Positions 20,989 through 29,459 of a stretch of 64,000 nt of DNA are shown here, piece by piece (position 1 is the stretch's first letter; each line of letters opens with the position of its first letter). Position numbers and translations under genes: made by a program. The notes beneath the pieces are model-generated. The model searched no databases. It had not been told where the DNA came from and was given only the letters and a program-made list of their open reading frames with translations. Source of the stretch: Pseudoxanthomonas broegbernensis (lineage in GTDB: Bacteria; Pseudomonadota; Gammaproteobacteria; Xanthomonadales; Xanthomonadaceae); the NCBI RefSeq assembly GCF_014202435.1, contig NZ_JACHGU010000009.1, positions 1-64,000 of the forward strand, given 5' to 3'.

Positions 20989-22185
20989 TTACTCCCCCGG
21001 CACGCCCAGCACCGCCTCCAGCGCCGGCTTGGGTGCGCGCTGGCGGTCGAACAGCAGGGTGTAGTTGGTCCGGCCGGGGATCGGGTAGTCGTTCTTCCAC
21101 GACATGCCGTCGTCCACGCCCCAGACGGCGACGCGGTGCAGCTTGTCGCGGCGGCCGTGGAAGATGCGGAACAACTCGGCGTAGCGGTCGGCGAGCTGCC
21201 GCTGCACCTGGGGCGGCAGGCCGTCGCGGTACGGGTCGAGGAACTTCTTGAACTCCGGCAACTGGAACTGCGGGTGCGACATGCCGGTGCCGATGATCTG
21301 ACCTTCGCGGGTCAGCGGCAGCACGTCCACGTCCAGCTCGGTGATCATCACCTTCACCCCGAGCGCGGCGTACGCGTCGATCGCCGCCTCGATGTCGCCG
21401 GTGGATGGGTAGTTCAGGCCCCAGTGGCCCTGCATGCCGATGCCGTCGATGCGGATGCCGTGGGCCTGCAGCATCTTCACCATGCGCACGATGCCGTCGC
21501 GCTTCTCCGGACGCCAGGCGTTGAAATCGTTGTAGTACAGCTCGGCGTCCGGCGCGTATTGGTGGGCGAAGCGGAACGCCTGGCGCACCAGTTCGTCGCC
21601 GTCGCCGATGCCCGCGACCCACTTGGTATCGCGGTACTGGCCGTCCTCGCCGATCTGCTCGTTGACCACGTCCCAGGCGTGGATGCGCCCGGCGTAGCGG
21701 CCGGCGACCTTCTCGATGTATTCGCGCATGCGTTCGATCAGGGCCTGGCGGCCCACCGGCGTGCCGTCGGCCCGGACGAAGAACCAGTCCGGGGTCTGGT
21801 TGTGCCAGACCAGGGTGTGGCCGACGATGAACATGCCGTGCTTCCGGCCGAACTCGACGAAGGCGTCGGCATCGGCGAAGTCGTACACGCCCGGCCTCGG
21901 GTTCAACACCTCGGCCTTCATCGCGTTCTCGGCGGTGATGGCGTTGAAGTGCGCCGGCACCAGCGCCTGCGATGCCGCGTCCTGGCCGGAGACGATCCGG
22001 GTGTTGACCGCGGTGCCGAGCAGGAAGTCCCCGGCATAGGCCTGCTTGAGGCTGGCGCGCGAGGCGCTTGCGGCCGGCTGGCCGGTCGATGCATCGGCCG
22101 GGGCCGGCGCCTGGCCGTGGCCGGTGGATGCAAGCCCGGCCAGGAGCGCCAGGGCCGTCAACTGGGTCATGCGATGCTTGGTCAT
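20989..22185 (-). CDS. secreted endo-1,4-beta-xylanase, GH10
   Basis: A 398-residue GH10 xylanase. It has a signal peptide (hydrophobic core LTALALLAGLAS, cleavage after GHGQA) and a short alanine-rich linker. The acid/base residue is E176 (DVVNEQ) and the nucleophile is E283 (ITELDVDV); other GH10 motifs are HTLVWHNQTPDWF and WGVDDGMSW. No carbohydrate-binding module is visible, so it probably cuts soluble glucuronoxylan fragments, in the periplasm or outside. The ATG at 22185 overlaps the stop of the upstream ThuA-domain gene (ATGA) and has GAGGA before it. Confidence 0.94.
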   Translation of the reverse strand: MTKHRMTQLTALALLAGLASTGHGQAPAPADASTGQPAASASRASLKQAYAGDFLLGTAVNTRIVSGQDAASQALVPAHFNAITAENAMKAEVLNPRPGVYDFADADAFVEFGRKHGMFIVGHTLVWHNQTPDWFFVRADGTPVGRQALIERMREYIEKVAGRYAGRIHAWDVVNEQIGEDGQYRDTKWVAGIGDGDELVRQAFRFAHQYAPDAELYYNDFNAWRPEKRDGIVRMVKMLQAHGIRIDGIGMQGHWGLNYPSTGDIEAAIDAYAALGVKVMITELDVDVLPLTREGQIIGTGMSHPQFQLPEFKKFLDPYRDGLPPQVQRQLADRYAELFRIFHGRRDKLHRVAVWGVDDGMSWKNDYPIPGRTNYTLLFDRQRAPKPALEAVLGVPGE

Positions 22186-23087
22186 GGTGAGTCCTCGAGC
22201 TGTGAGCAGCCATGGCGCCGTGCCTTGGCCGCCCAGGACAACGCGCCGTCGATCATCTGCAGGTGCAACGGCTCGGCGTAGGTCCGCGCCTCGTGGCCGA
22301 GCGCGGAATAGAAGACCCGGCCCTGCCCGATGCAGCGCGTCCACACGATGGGATGGTCGCCCATGCGTTGCTCGGGCGCCGGTGCGTAGCTGTCCTCGTC
22401 CAGGCGCGCCAGGACCCGGGTGCCGTGGCCGGAGGGAACCCGGTCGAACGCGTACCACTCGTCCCGCCGCCGCCAGCGTTCCGGCAATGCGCGCATCGCC
22501 GGGTGCGCGCGGTCGCCGACCAGCACCACGGCGTCCTGGAACTGTTTCGGTTTGGAAGTGTGGCCGATGAACTGCGCCCCGAGCACGGTCTCCACGTACC
22601 ATTCCCAGTCGTAGCGGGGGTCGCCGCCGGCGCCGTGCAGCGCCACCAGCCCGCCGCCCTGCTCGATCCATCGGCGGAACGCCTGGCGCTGGTCGGCGGA
22701 GAAGAGGTTGCCGCTGGTGCTGTTGAGGACGACGACGTCGAACCTGGCCAGCGCCTGCGGGTTGAACACCGCGGCGTTCTCGCTGACGAAGCCGTCCCAG
22801 CCCTTCGCCGCTGTCATCGCCGAAAGCGCGGCGTTGGCCGCCTGGATCTGCGCGTCGTCGCGGAAGCCGTTGGTCTTGGAGAAGATCAGCACCGCGTGCT
22901 CGCCGGCGAAGTCGGGCAGCGCCGGCGGCACCGTGTCCATCACCGGCGCCGGCCAGTAGCGCGGGTCCTTGACGTACGGGGCGGGCGCCGGCTCGGCCGG
23001 CTGCGCCGCATGCGAGGCCACGGGCGCCACCACGCCGGCAAGCGCCGCGTGGCACAGGAGGATGGCGAGCGATCGCGGGAGCTTCAT
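22182..23087 (-). CDS. exported ThuA-domain protein
   Basis: A 301-residue protein with a signal peptide (MKLPRSLAILLCHAALAGV, cleavage near SHAAQ). The ThuA (class I glutamine amidotransferase-like) fold is marked by VLIFSKTNGFRDD, FDVVVLNSTSGNLF, GGGLVALHGAGGD and GRVFYSALGHEARTY. ThuA proteins occur in sugar-utilisation loci, but their biochemical role is largely unknown. Here the gene is embedded in the uxaC-GH2-xylanase operon, 27 nt after GH2 and overlapping the xylanase start. A role in processing a modified oligosaccharide is conceivable but unproven. Confidence 0.85.
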   Translation of the reverse strand: MKLPRSLAILLCHAALAGVVAPVASHAAQPAEPAPAPYVKDPRYWPAPVMDTVPPALPDFAGEHAVLIFSKTNGFRDDAQIQAANAALSAMTAAKGWDGFVSENAAVFNPQALARFDVVVLNSTSGNLFSADQRQAFRRWIEQGGGLVALHGAGGDPRYDWEWYVETVLGAQFIGHTSKPKQFQDAVVLVGDRAHPAMRALPERWRRRDEWYAFDRVPSGHGTRVLARLDEDSYAPAPEQRMGDHPIVWTRCIGQGRVFYSALGHEARTYAEPLHLQMIDGALSWAAKARRHGCSQLEDSP

Positions 23088-23114
23088 GCGGGCCTCCTGG
23101 TCATGTGTCCGGGG

Positions 23115-25829
23115 CTACGGGCCGCTTCCGACGTGCAAGGTCACGGCGGCATCCTGGAGCGCATCGGACTGCGCGCGCAAGGTGGCGGTGCCGGACCGCC
23201 CGCGCAGACCGCGCACGATCACCAGCGCCATGCCGCTGAACGCGGCGCGTTCGTGCGACGGGAAGGCGGTCATGTCGGTGGAGTCGCCGTTGTCGGTGGC
23301 GACGATCTCGGCCGGGCCCTCGACGCTGAAGCGGATGCGGTTGGCGGCGGTCGGCACGGGCCGCCCGTCCGCGTCCAGCACCCGCACCGTCACGAAGGAC
23401 AGGTCGCGCCCGTCGCCGGCGATCCGGTCGCGGTCCGCCACGGCGTCCAGCCTGGCCGGTGCGCCGGCGGTGCGCACGGCCGCGTCGGCCCACGGCTGGC
23501 CGCCGCGCCAGGCCTGCACGCGCAGCTCGCCGGGCCGGTACTTCACCGCGTCCCAGCGCAGGCGGTACTCGTACGGGCCCTTCCTCTTCCTGCCCTGGGA
23601 GACGCCGTTGACGAACAGCTCGGCCTCGTCGCCGGAGGTGAACACGTGCACCGGCGTGACCTGGCCCTCGCGGCCGGGCCACGTCCAGTGCGGCAGGATG
23701 TGCGCCATCGGCAGGTCCGGTCGCCAGCGCGACTGGTAGAGGAAGTAGCGGTCCTTGGGGAAGCCGGCCAGGTCGACGATGCCGCTGTAGGAACTGCGCG
23801 AGTCGTAATACGGGGTCGGCTCGCCCAGGTAGTCGAAGCCGTTCCAGACAAACTCGCCGGCCACGTAGGGGTGCCGGTCGAGGGTGGCGAACACCTTGTC
23901 CGCGCTGGAGCCGAAATCCACCGCGTGCAATTCGTAGCCGCTGACCTGGCGCAGGGACGAATCGCCGCCCTGCCCGTCGCGCACCGGCGCGCTGGCCAGC
24001 GGCGAGACCGGGAACAGGTAGATGCCGCGGCTGCTGAAGGCCGAGGCGGTCTCGCTGCCGAAGATCACCTTGTCCGGGAACGCGGCGCGGAACGCCGGGT
24101 ACGACGGCGGCGTGCGGATGCGCTCGGTGCCCTCGAACTCGGGCTCCTGGCGGATGCCCTCGCCCTGGTAGTTGAGGTTGATCACGTCGAAGGCGGCGGG
24201 GAAGGGCATGTCCGCCTTGGCCCAGTTCATCGACGCGGTGGTCGGGCGGGTCGGGTCCTCCTCGTGGGCGATGGCGGCCAGGCGCCGGCCGATGGCCGCG
24301 CCTTCTTCGCCGTCGTACTGCTCGCCGACCTCGTTGCCCACGCTCCACAGGATCACCGAGGGGTGGTTGCGGTCGCGGCGGATCATCGCGCGCAGGTCGG
24401 CCTCGTGCCAATCCGGGAAGACCAGGTGGAAGTCGAGCGGGGTCTTCTTCTTCTCCCAGGAATCGAACATCTCGTCGACCACCAGGAACCCCATGCGGTC
24501 GGTCAGTTCCAGCAACTGCGGGTCGGGCGGGTTGTGCGCCATGCGGATCGCGTTGACGCCCATGCCGCGCAGGATCTCCAGTTGCCGCTCGGCCGCGCGC
24601 ACGTTGAACGCCGCGCCCAGCGCGCCCAGGTCGTGGTGCTGGTTCACGCCGCGCAGCGGGACGTGCTCGCCGTTGACCACCACGCCGCGGTCCGGGTCCC
24701 ACCGCACGTCGCGGATGCCGAAGCGGGTGTGGTAGCGGTCGATCACGCGGCCCTCGCGGGCCAGGGTGGTGACCGCCACGTAGCGGTTGGGCCGCTGGCC
24801 CGGCGGCGGGCCCCACAGGCGCGGATGGTCGATGCGCGCGCCCGAGGCGACCGTGGTGCTGCCGCCGGCCACCACGTCCACGGTGAGCGGCGGGATCCGC
24901 GCCACCGCCGTGCCCGTCGCCGCGCCGGAGGCATCGAGCGCGAAGAACTCGGTTTCCACCCGGGTGCGCGCCACGGCATCGGAGGCGTTGTCGATCCGCA
25001 CGCGCAGGTGCACGGTGGCCGCGCGCTCGGAGACCTCGGGCGTGGCGACGTAGGTGCCCCATTGCGCCACGTGCACCGGATCGGCCACGGTCAGCCACAC
25101 GTCGCGGTACAGGCCGCCGCCGGGATACCAGCGCGCCGACTCGGGCGGGTTGTCCAGGCGGATGGCGAGCTGGTTGCGGCCGCCGAACCGCACGTAGGGG
25201 GTCAGGTCCACGCGCCAGGAGTTGTAGCCGTAGGGCCAGCCGCCGACCAGGTTGCCGTTGAGCCAGACCGTGGCGTAGGACATCGCGCCGTCCAGATCGA
25301 GGAACACCGAGCGGCCGCCTTCTTCGGCGGAGATGTCGAGCGCGCGCCGGTACCAGCCGATGCCCCAACTGGGCAGGCGTCCCATGCCGCCGTAGGGGCC
25401 TTCGACGATGAACGGCCCGGCGATGGCCCAGTCGTGCGGCAGCGCCACCGGTTCCCAGCCGCTGTCGTCGAAGTCGGCCCGCAGGAACGCCACGTCGCCG
25501 CCCGGAGGATCGCCTTCCGGCCGCCGGTGGCGCTTGTCCGGCGGCAGCAGCGGGTTGGCGGTGGGCAGGATCCACGGCTTGAGCACGGTGCGGCCGGCCT
25601 GCACCTTCACCGCGTCGTCCGGCCGCGCGTCGGCGACCTTGCCGTCGGCGCTGCGGACCACTTCCGGGCGCGCGTCGTAGTCCAGGCGGCCGTCCACGCC
25701 CGGCGGGTCGCCGCGGTGGAAGCGCCAGCCGTCGTCCAGGCGGATGCGCTCGCGCGCGGCGGCGGGCTCGGCGGCGAACGCCGGCGCCAGGGCCGCCAGC
25801 CCCAGCAACAACACGATGCGCAGGCTCAT
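23115..25829 (-). CDS. secreted GH2 beta-galactosidase/glucuronidase-type hydrolase
   Basis: A 904-residue GH2 enzyme with a signal peptide (IVLLLGLAALAPAFA). Domain order is sugar-binding jelly roll, Ig-like sandwich, catalytic TIM barrel, then C-terminal Ig-like domains (DUF4982-like, then an invasin-like repeat). Catalytic residues are visible as the acid/base Glu in WSVGNEVGE and the nucleophile Glu in IFGSETASAF. A 60-residue insertion between the first strands (DYDARPEVVRSADGK to KRHRRPEGDP) is typical of large exported GH2 proteins. Whether it removes galactose or another sugar from xylan side chains cannot be told. Its ATG overlaps the UxaC stop by 3 nt. Confidence 0.88.
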   Translation of the reverse strand: MSLRIVLLLGLAALAPAFAAEPAAARERIRLDDGWRFHRGDPPGVDGRLDYDARPEVVRSADGKVADARPDDAVKVQAGRTVLKPWILPTANPLLPPDKRHRRPEGDPPGGDVAFLRADFDDSGWEPVALPHDWAIAGPFIVEGPYGGMGRLPSWGIGWYRRALDISAEEGGRSVFLDLDGAMSYATVWLNGNLVGGWPYGYNSWRVDLTPYVRFGGRNQLAIRLDNPPESARWYPGGGLYRDVWLTVADPVHVAQWGTYVATPEVSERAATVHLRVRIDNASDAVARTRVETEFFALDASGAATGTAVARIPPLTVDVVAGGSTTVASGARIDHPRLWGPPPGQRPNRYVAVTTLAREGRVIDRYHTRFGIRDVRWDPDRGVVVNGEHVPLRGVNQHHDLGALGAAFNVRAAERQLEILRGMGVNAIRMAHNPPDPQLLELTDRMGFLVVDEMFDSWEKKKTPLDFHLVFPDWHEADLRAMIRRDRNHPSVILWSVGNEVGEQYDGEEGAAIGRRLAAIAHEEDPTRPTTASMNWAKADMPFPAAFDVINLNYQGEGIRQEPEFEGTERIRTPPSYPAFRAAFPDKVIFGSETASAFSSRGIYLFPVSPLASAPVRDGQGGDSSLRQVSGYELHAVDFGSSADKVFATLDRHPYVAGEFVWNGFDYLGEPTPYYDSRSSYSGIVDLAGFPKDRYFLYQSRWRPDLPMAHILPHWTWPGREGQVTPVHVFTSGDEAELFVNGVSQGRKRKGPYEYRLRWDAVKYRPGELRVQAWRGGQPWADAAVRTAGAPARLDAVADRDRIAGDGRDLSFVTVRVLDADGRPVPTAANRIRFSVEGPAEIVATDNGDSTDMTAFPSHERAAFSGMALVIVRGLRGRSGTATLRAQSDALQDAAVTLHVGSGP

Positions 25830-27250
25830 AGCCGATAGGCCTCCTTGGGCAGGCGGTAGGCGAGGTCGGCCGCCACTTCGGCGGCCTCGTCCTCGTCGAT
25901 GCGGTGCTCGGCCGCCAGCCTGGCCAGCACCGCGCAGTCGATGCGGCGGGCCACGTCGTGGCGCGCCGGGATCGAGAGGAAGGCGCGGGTGTCGTCGTTG
26001 AAGCCGACGGTGTTGTAGAAGCCGGCGGTGCTCAGGGTCTGCTCGCGGAAGCGCCACATGCCCTCGGGCGAATCGTGGAACCACCAGGCCGGTCCGAGGA
26101 ACAGGCACGGCCAGTGCCCGGCCAGCGGGCCCAGCTCGCGTGCGTAGGTGCTCTCGTCCAGGGTGAACAGGATCAGCCTGAACGTGGGCTCGTTGCCGTA
26201 GCGGTCCAGCAGCGGCTTGAGCGCGCGCACGTATTCGGTGCGCAGCGGGATGTCGGCGCCCTTGTCGCGGCCGTAGCGCTCGAACAGGCCACGGTTGTGG
26301 TTGCGGAAGCAGCCGGGATGGATCTGCATCACCAGGCCGTCGTCCAGGCTCATCCCGGCCATTTCGGTCAGCACCTGGGCGCGGAACAGCTCGGCATCGG
26401 CGGCGTCGAAGGCGCCGGAGACGATCTTCGCGAACAGGGCCCGGGCCTGCGCCGGCGGCAGGTCGGCGGTGGCGCAACTGGGGTGACCGTGGTCGGTCGA
26501 GGTGGCGCCCATCGACTTGAAGAAGGCGCGGCGCTGGCGATGCGCGCGCAGGTAGCCGTCCCAGTCGTACACGTCCTCGCCGGTGATCTCACCGAAGCGG
26601 CGCAGCGCGCCGGTGAACTGCTCGTGCTCCGGGTCCACCACCGGGTCCGGCCGGTAGGCGGTGACCACCTTGCCCTTCCAGCCGCTGTCGCGGATCGCGG
26701 CGTGGTGGGCCAGGTCGTCCAGCGGCCCCTCGGTGGTGGCGATCACCTCGATGCCGAAGCGCTCGAACAGCGCGCGCGGGCGGAAGCCGGGCGTCTGCAG
26801 CGCCTGGGTGATGGTGTCGTAGTAGGTGTCGGCGGTGCCCGCGTCCAGCCGCTGGCGCAGGCCGAACACCTCGTGGAAGACATGGTCCAGCCACATCGAC
26901 GAGGGCGTGCCGCGGAACAGGTGGACGTTGCGGGCGAACACCTGCCAGGCCGCGCGCGGATCGACCTGCGCGCGCGAGCCGTCGGCGCGCGGAATGCCCA
27001 GCGCGTCCAGCGGCACGCCCTGGCTGTAGAGCATGCGGAACACGTAGTGGTCGGGCACCAGCAGCAGTTCGGTGGCGTTGGCGAAGGCCTCGTTGCCGGC
27101 GAACCAGGCCGGATCGGTATGCCCGTGCGGGCTGACGATGGGCAGCCGTGCCACGTGCGCATACAGGCGCCGGGCGATGGTGCGCTGGGTCGGGTCGGAC
27201 GGGAACAGGCGGTCCTCGTGCAGGACCAGCGGTTTGGCTTGGGCGTTCAT
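25826..27250 (-). CDS. uxaC: glucuronate isomerase
   Basis: A 474-residue amidohydrolase-like uronate isomerase converting D-glucuronate to D-fructuronate. The metal-binding HGHTDPAWF, the family block PDHYVFRMLYSQG, and GFNDDTRAFLSIPARHD near the C-terminus are present, and the length is normal. It supplies UxuB and ManD, so the window holds a full glucuronate-to-2-keto-3-deoxygluconate route fed by the GH67. It is first in the reverse operon uxaC-GH2-thuA-xylanase-GH105 and is coupled to GH2 by overlap. Confidence 0.94.
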   Translation of the reverse strand: MNAQAKPLVLHEDRLFPSDPTQRTIARRLYAHVARLPIVSPHGHTDPAWFAGNEAFANATELLLVPDHYVFRMLYSQGVPLDALGIPRADGSRAQVDPRAAWQVFARNVHLFRGTPSSMWLDHVFHEVFGLRQRLDAGTADTYYDTITQALQTPGFRPRALFERFGIEVIATTEGPLDDLAHHAAIRDSGWKGKVVTAYRPDPVVDPEHEQFTGALRRFGEITGEDVYDWDGYLRAHRQRRAFFKSMGATSTDHGHPSCATADLPPAQARALFAKIVSGAFDAADAELFRAQVLTEMAGMSLDDGLVMQIHPGCFRNHNRGLFERYGRDKGADIPLRTEYVRALKPLLDRYGNEPTFRLILFTLDESTYARELGPLAGHWPCLFLGPAWWFHDSPEGMWRFREQTLSTAGFYNTVGFNDDTRAFLSIPARHDVARRIDCAVLARLAAEHRIDEDEAAEVAADLAYRLPKEAYRL

Positions 27251-27660
27251 GGCGATGAGCTACTGCGGATGCGTGGATCGGATTGTGGATGAAGACGATG
27301 CCGTGCCACAGCGCGGCAGGGCGTCGCCCGCAAGGAGCCGCCGCGCCCGCCGGTGCGGGTCGCGGCGTCGCAAGGGTTCAGCGGCGCGGGCCTGCCGGCG
27401 TGGCGCGATGGCCGGTGCCGCGCGCGATACCGGGAAAGCCGCCGGTGCCGGTCAGGGCCGCGGGCGCCCGCGGCGGCGCAGTGAACGCGGCCCACGCGTG
27501 GAAGGCCGTCGCGGCGTTGCCGTCGCCTGCCGTCGCTGCGCGCGGCGGCGCGCGGGTCAGCACGGCGCCTGCCGCCCGTGCAGGGAGGGGCACGGACACC
27601 CGCCGCGCGCGGCGGGCATGTCGTGCGTGACTGTCTTCTCCGTGGAGCGGTGCGCGCAGG
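27251..27660. other. 410-bp non-coding region upstream of uxaC
   Basis: No convincing gene is present. It should hold the promoter of the uxaC operon near 27251-27320. At its other end a perfect 18-bp palindrome (cccgccgcgcgcggcggg, 27599-27616) could form a hairpin after the transporter gene. A shorter inverted repeat, GCGCAGG-tcat-(G)CCTGCGC, overlaps the transporter stop codon at about 27654-27671. I found no LacI-like box here. Confidence 0.5.
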
Positions 27661-28953
27661 TCATGCCTGCGCACGCGGGGTTTCCAGTTGCGCCGGCGCC
27701 AGCTTGGGCGACAGCAGGTGCACCACCGCCAGCGCGAACAGGTACGCCGAGCTGGCCATCAGGAACACCGGCACGTAGCTGCCGGTGGTCTCCAGCAGGA
27801 AGCCGGTGAAGGTGGCGATCAGCATGCCGCCGACCGCGCCGGCGAAGCCGCCCAGGCCGACGACCGAGGCCACGGCCTGGCGCGGGAACATGTCCGACGG
27901 CAGGGTCAGCACGTTCGCCGACCAGCCCTGGTGTCCTGCGGTGGCCAGGCCGATCAGCGCCACCGCCACCCACATGTTGTCCGCGCGCGCGGCGAAGATG
28001 ATGGGTACCACGCACAGCCCGCACACCAGCATGGCGCCCTTGCGCGCGCGGTTGACGCTCCAGCCGCGCTTGATCAGGCGCCCGGCCAGCCAGCCGCCGC
28101 CGATGCTGCCCACGTCGGCGGCCAGGAAGATGATCACCAGCGGCAGGCCCAGGCCCAGCAGGCTCAGCCCGTACTCGGCATGCAGGAACTTGGGCAGCCA
28201 GAACAGGAAGAACCACCAGATCGGATCGGTGAGGAACTTGGCGGCGACGAAGGTCCAGGCCTGGCGGTGGCGCAGGATCTGCAGCCACGGCACCTTGACC
28301 GATGGTTCGGCCGGATCGCTGCGGATGTGCGCCAGCTCGGCGGCCGACAGCTTGGGCTGTTCCTCCGGGGTGCGGTAGAGCACCAGCCAGGTGACCAGCC
28401 AGGTGGCGCTGAGCACGCCGGTGAACAGGAACGCGGCCTGCCAGCCCCAAGTCACCGCGATCACCGGCACCAGCAGCGGGGCGACGATGGCGCCGATGTT
28501 GGAGCCGGAATTGAAGATACCGGTGGCCAGCGCGCGCTCGCGGCGCGGGAACCACTCGGCCACGGTCTTGAGCGCGGCGGGGAAGTTGCCGGCCTCGCCC
28601 AGGCCCAGCATGAAGCGCGCCAGCATGAAGCCGCCGACGGTGGCGGCCAGCGAATGGCCCATCGCCGCCAGGCTCCAGATGCTGATGGCGATGGCGTAGC
28701 CCAGGCGGGTGCCCAGCTTGTCGATGATCGCGCCGGTGCACAGCAGGCCGATCGCGTAGGCGGCCTGGAAGGCGGTGACGATGTAGCCGTACTCGATTTC
28801 GTTCCAGCCGATCTCGTCCTGCAGGAACGGCGCCAGCACGCCCAGGACCTGCCGGTCGATGTAGTTGATGGTGGTGGCCGCCAGCAGCAGTGCGCAGATG
28901 CGCCAGCGGTAGCCGCCGACGCGGCCGGTGGCGGGGACCGGGGCCGCGCTCAT
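27661..28953 (-). CDS. ExuT-type MFS hexuronate transporter
   Basis: A 430-residue MFS permease of the anion:cation symporter family with about 12 membrane segments. The NYIDRQVLGVLAPFLQ first-helix motif and GLGEAGNFPAALKTVAEWFP are typical of hexuronate (glucuronate/galacturonate) transporters. The ATG at 28953 has GGGAG upstream; in-frame codons further upstream give a polar extension and were not used. It is divergent from the TonB-dependent receptor, with LacI-like boxes between them, and precedes uxaC. It probably carries glucuronate freed by the GH67 across the inner membrane. Confidence 0.9.
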   Translation of the reverse strand: MSAAPVPATGRVGGYRWRICALLLAATTINYIDRQVLGVLAPFLQDEIGWNEIEYGYIVTAFQAAYAIGLLCTGAIIDKLGTRLGYAIAISIWSLAAMGHSLAATVGGFMLARFMLGLGEAGNFPAALKTVAEWFPRRERALATGIFNSGSNIGAIVAPLLVPVIAVTWGWQAAFLFTGVLSATWLVTWLVLYRTPEEQPKLSAAELAHIRSDPAEPSVKVPWLQILRHRQAWTFVAAKFLTDPIWWFFLFWLPKFLHAEYGLSLLGLGLPLVIIFLAADVGSIGGGWLAGRLIKRGWSVNRARKGAMLVCGLCVVPIIFAARADNMWVAVALIGLATAGHQGWSANVLTLPSDMFPRQAVASVVGLGGFAGAVGGMLIATFTGFLLETTGSYVPVFLMASSAYLFALAVVHLLSPKLAPAQLETPRAQA

Positions 28954-29054
28954 CCGCGGCTCCCGGCGCGGCGCGGCGTGCTGCTTTGCAGCATCCAAGC
29001 GGCGTTCTTGCATTGCAGCATGACGGTGCCTCCCCACGCCTGCGGCTGTTTGGT

Positions 29055-29068
29055 TGATATCGCTATCA
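29055..29068. promoter_or_regulatory. candidate LacI-type operator 1
   Basis: TGATATCGCTATCA: half-sites TGATAT and TGATAG (reading inward) around a central CG. It lies 102 bp upstream of the transporter start codon and 392 bp upstream of the receptor start codon. The half-site resembles the Xanthomonas xylan-box (TGGTAGCGCTAACA, as I recall it) and the box at 1313. Confidence 0.5.
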
Positions 29069-29120
29069 TTAGCACAGCCGGAAGGTCACGGCCAGGGATA
29101 CCCGGCGGGCGTTTGTGGAA

Positions 29121-29134
29121 TGGCAGCGCTGTCA
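29121..29134. promoter_or_regulatory. candidate LacI-type operator 2
   Basis: TGGCAGCGCTGTCA: half-sites TGGCAG and TGACAG around CG, with a perfect CAGCGCTG core. It is centred 66 bp from operator 1. Confidence 0.5.
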
Positions 29135-29229
29135 TTCGATATCCCTCGATTCCCCGGGTAAAACGCCGATTTCCGCGATGCGGTGCAGCATGGATGCGAT
29201 GCGCTCCAGGCCGCTTGCGCAGCCGCGAT

Positions 29230-29243
29230 TGAGAGCGCTACCA
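29230..29243. promoter_or_regulatory. candidate LacI-type operator 3
   Basis: TGAGAGCGCTACCA; its reverse complement begins TGGTAGCGCT, identical over 10 bases to the Xanthomonas xylan-box as I recall it. It is centred 109 bp from operator 2. It is the best single match to a described xylan operator in the window. Confidence 0.55.
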
Positions 29244-29459
29244 TCCGGCGGCCTGCCGCATATGGCGGGTCGGGTCCCGGTGACCCATCGCTTGCCGCAA
29301 CAGCAGCGACGCCGCAACAAGCCACAAAAAAAGCAGCACGACAAAAAGCAGAAAGCAAAAGCAACAACAAGAAAGCGACGAGAAGCACCACTCACACATA
29401 GTCCACTCCGCCGGCCATTCCGGCCTGCGGAACCGTCACCTGAATTGGGAGGGAGAACG

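Larger units (their letters stand above)
28954..29459. promoter_or_regulatory. 506-bp divergent regulatory region (exuT-type / TonB receptor)
   Basis: No gene is seen. The region holds three LacI-type palindromes (29055, 29121 and 29230) and, just before the receptor start, an A-rich leader (29315-29398) that is very unlike the surrounding GC-rich DNA. The receptor ribosome-binding site GGGAGGGAG is at 29447-29455. I could not assign a clear -35/-10 pair. Confidence 0.6.

Noticed and set aside
23115-25829. Calling the GH2 a beta-glucuronidase because of the uronate context
   Set aside because: The sequence shows GH2 catalytic residues, but the substrate determinants of the uidA type were not recognised; beta-galactosidase-type or other specificities are equally possible.
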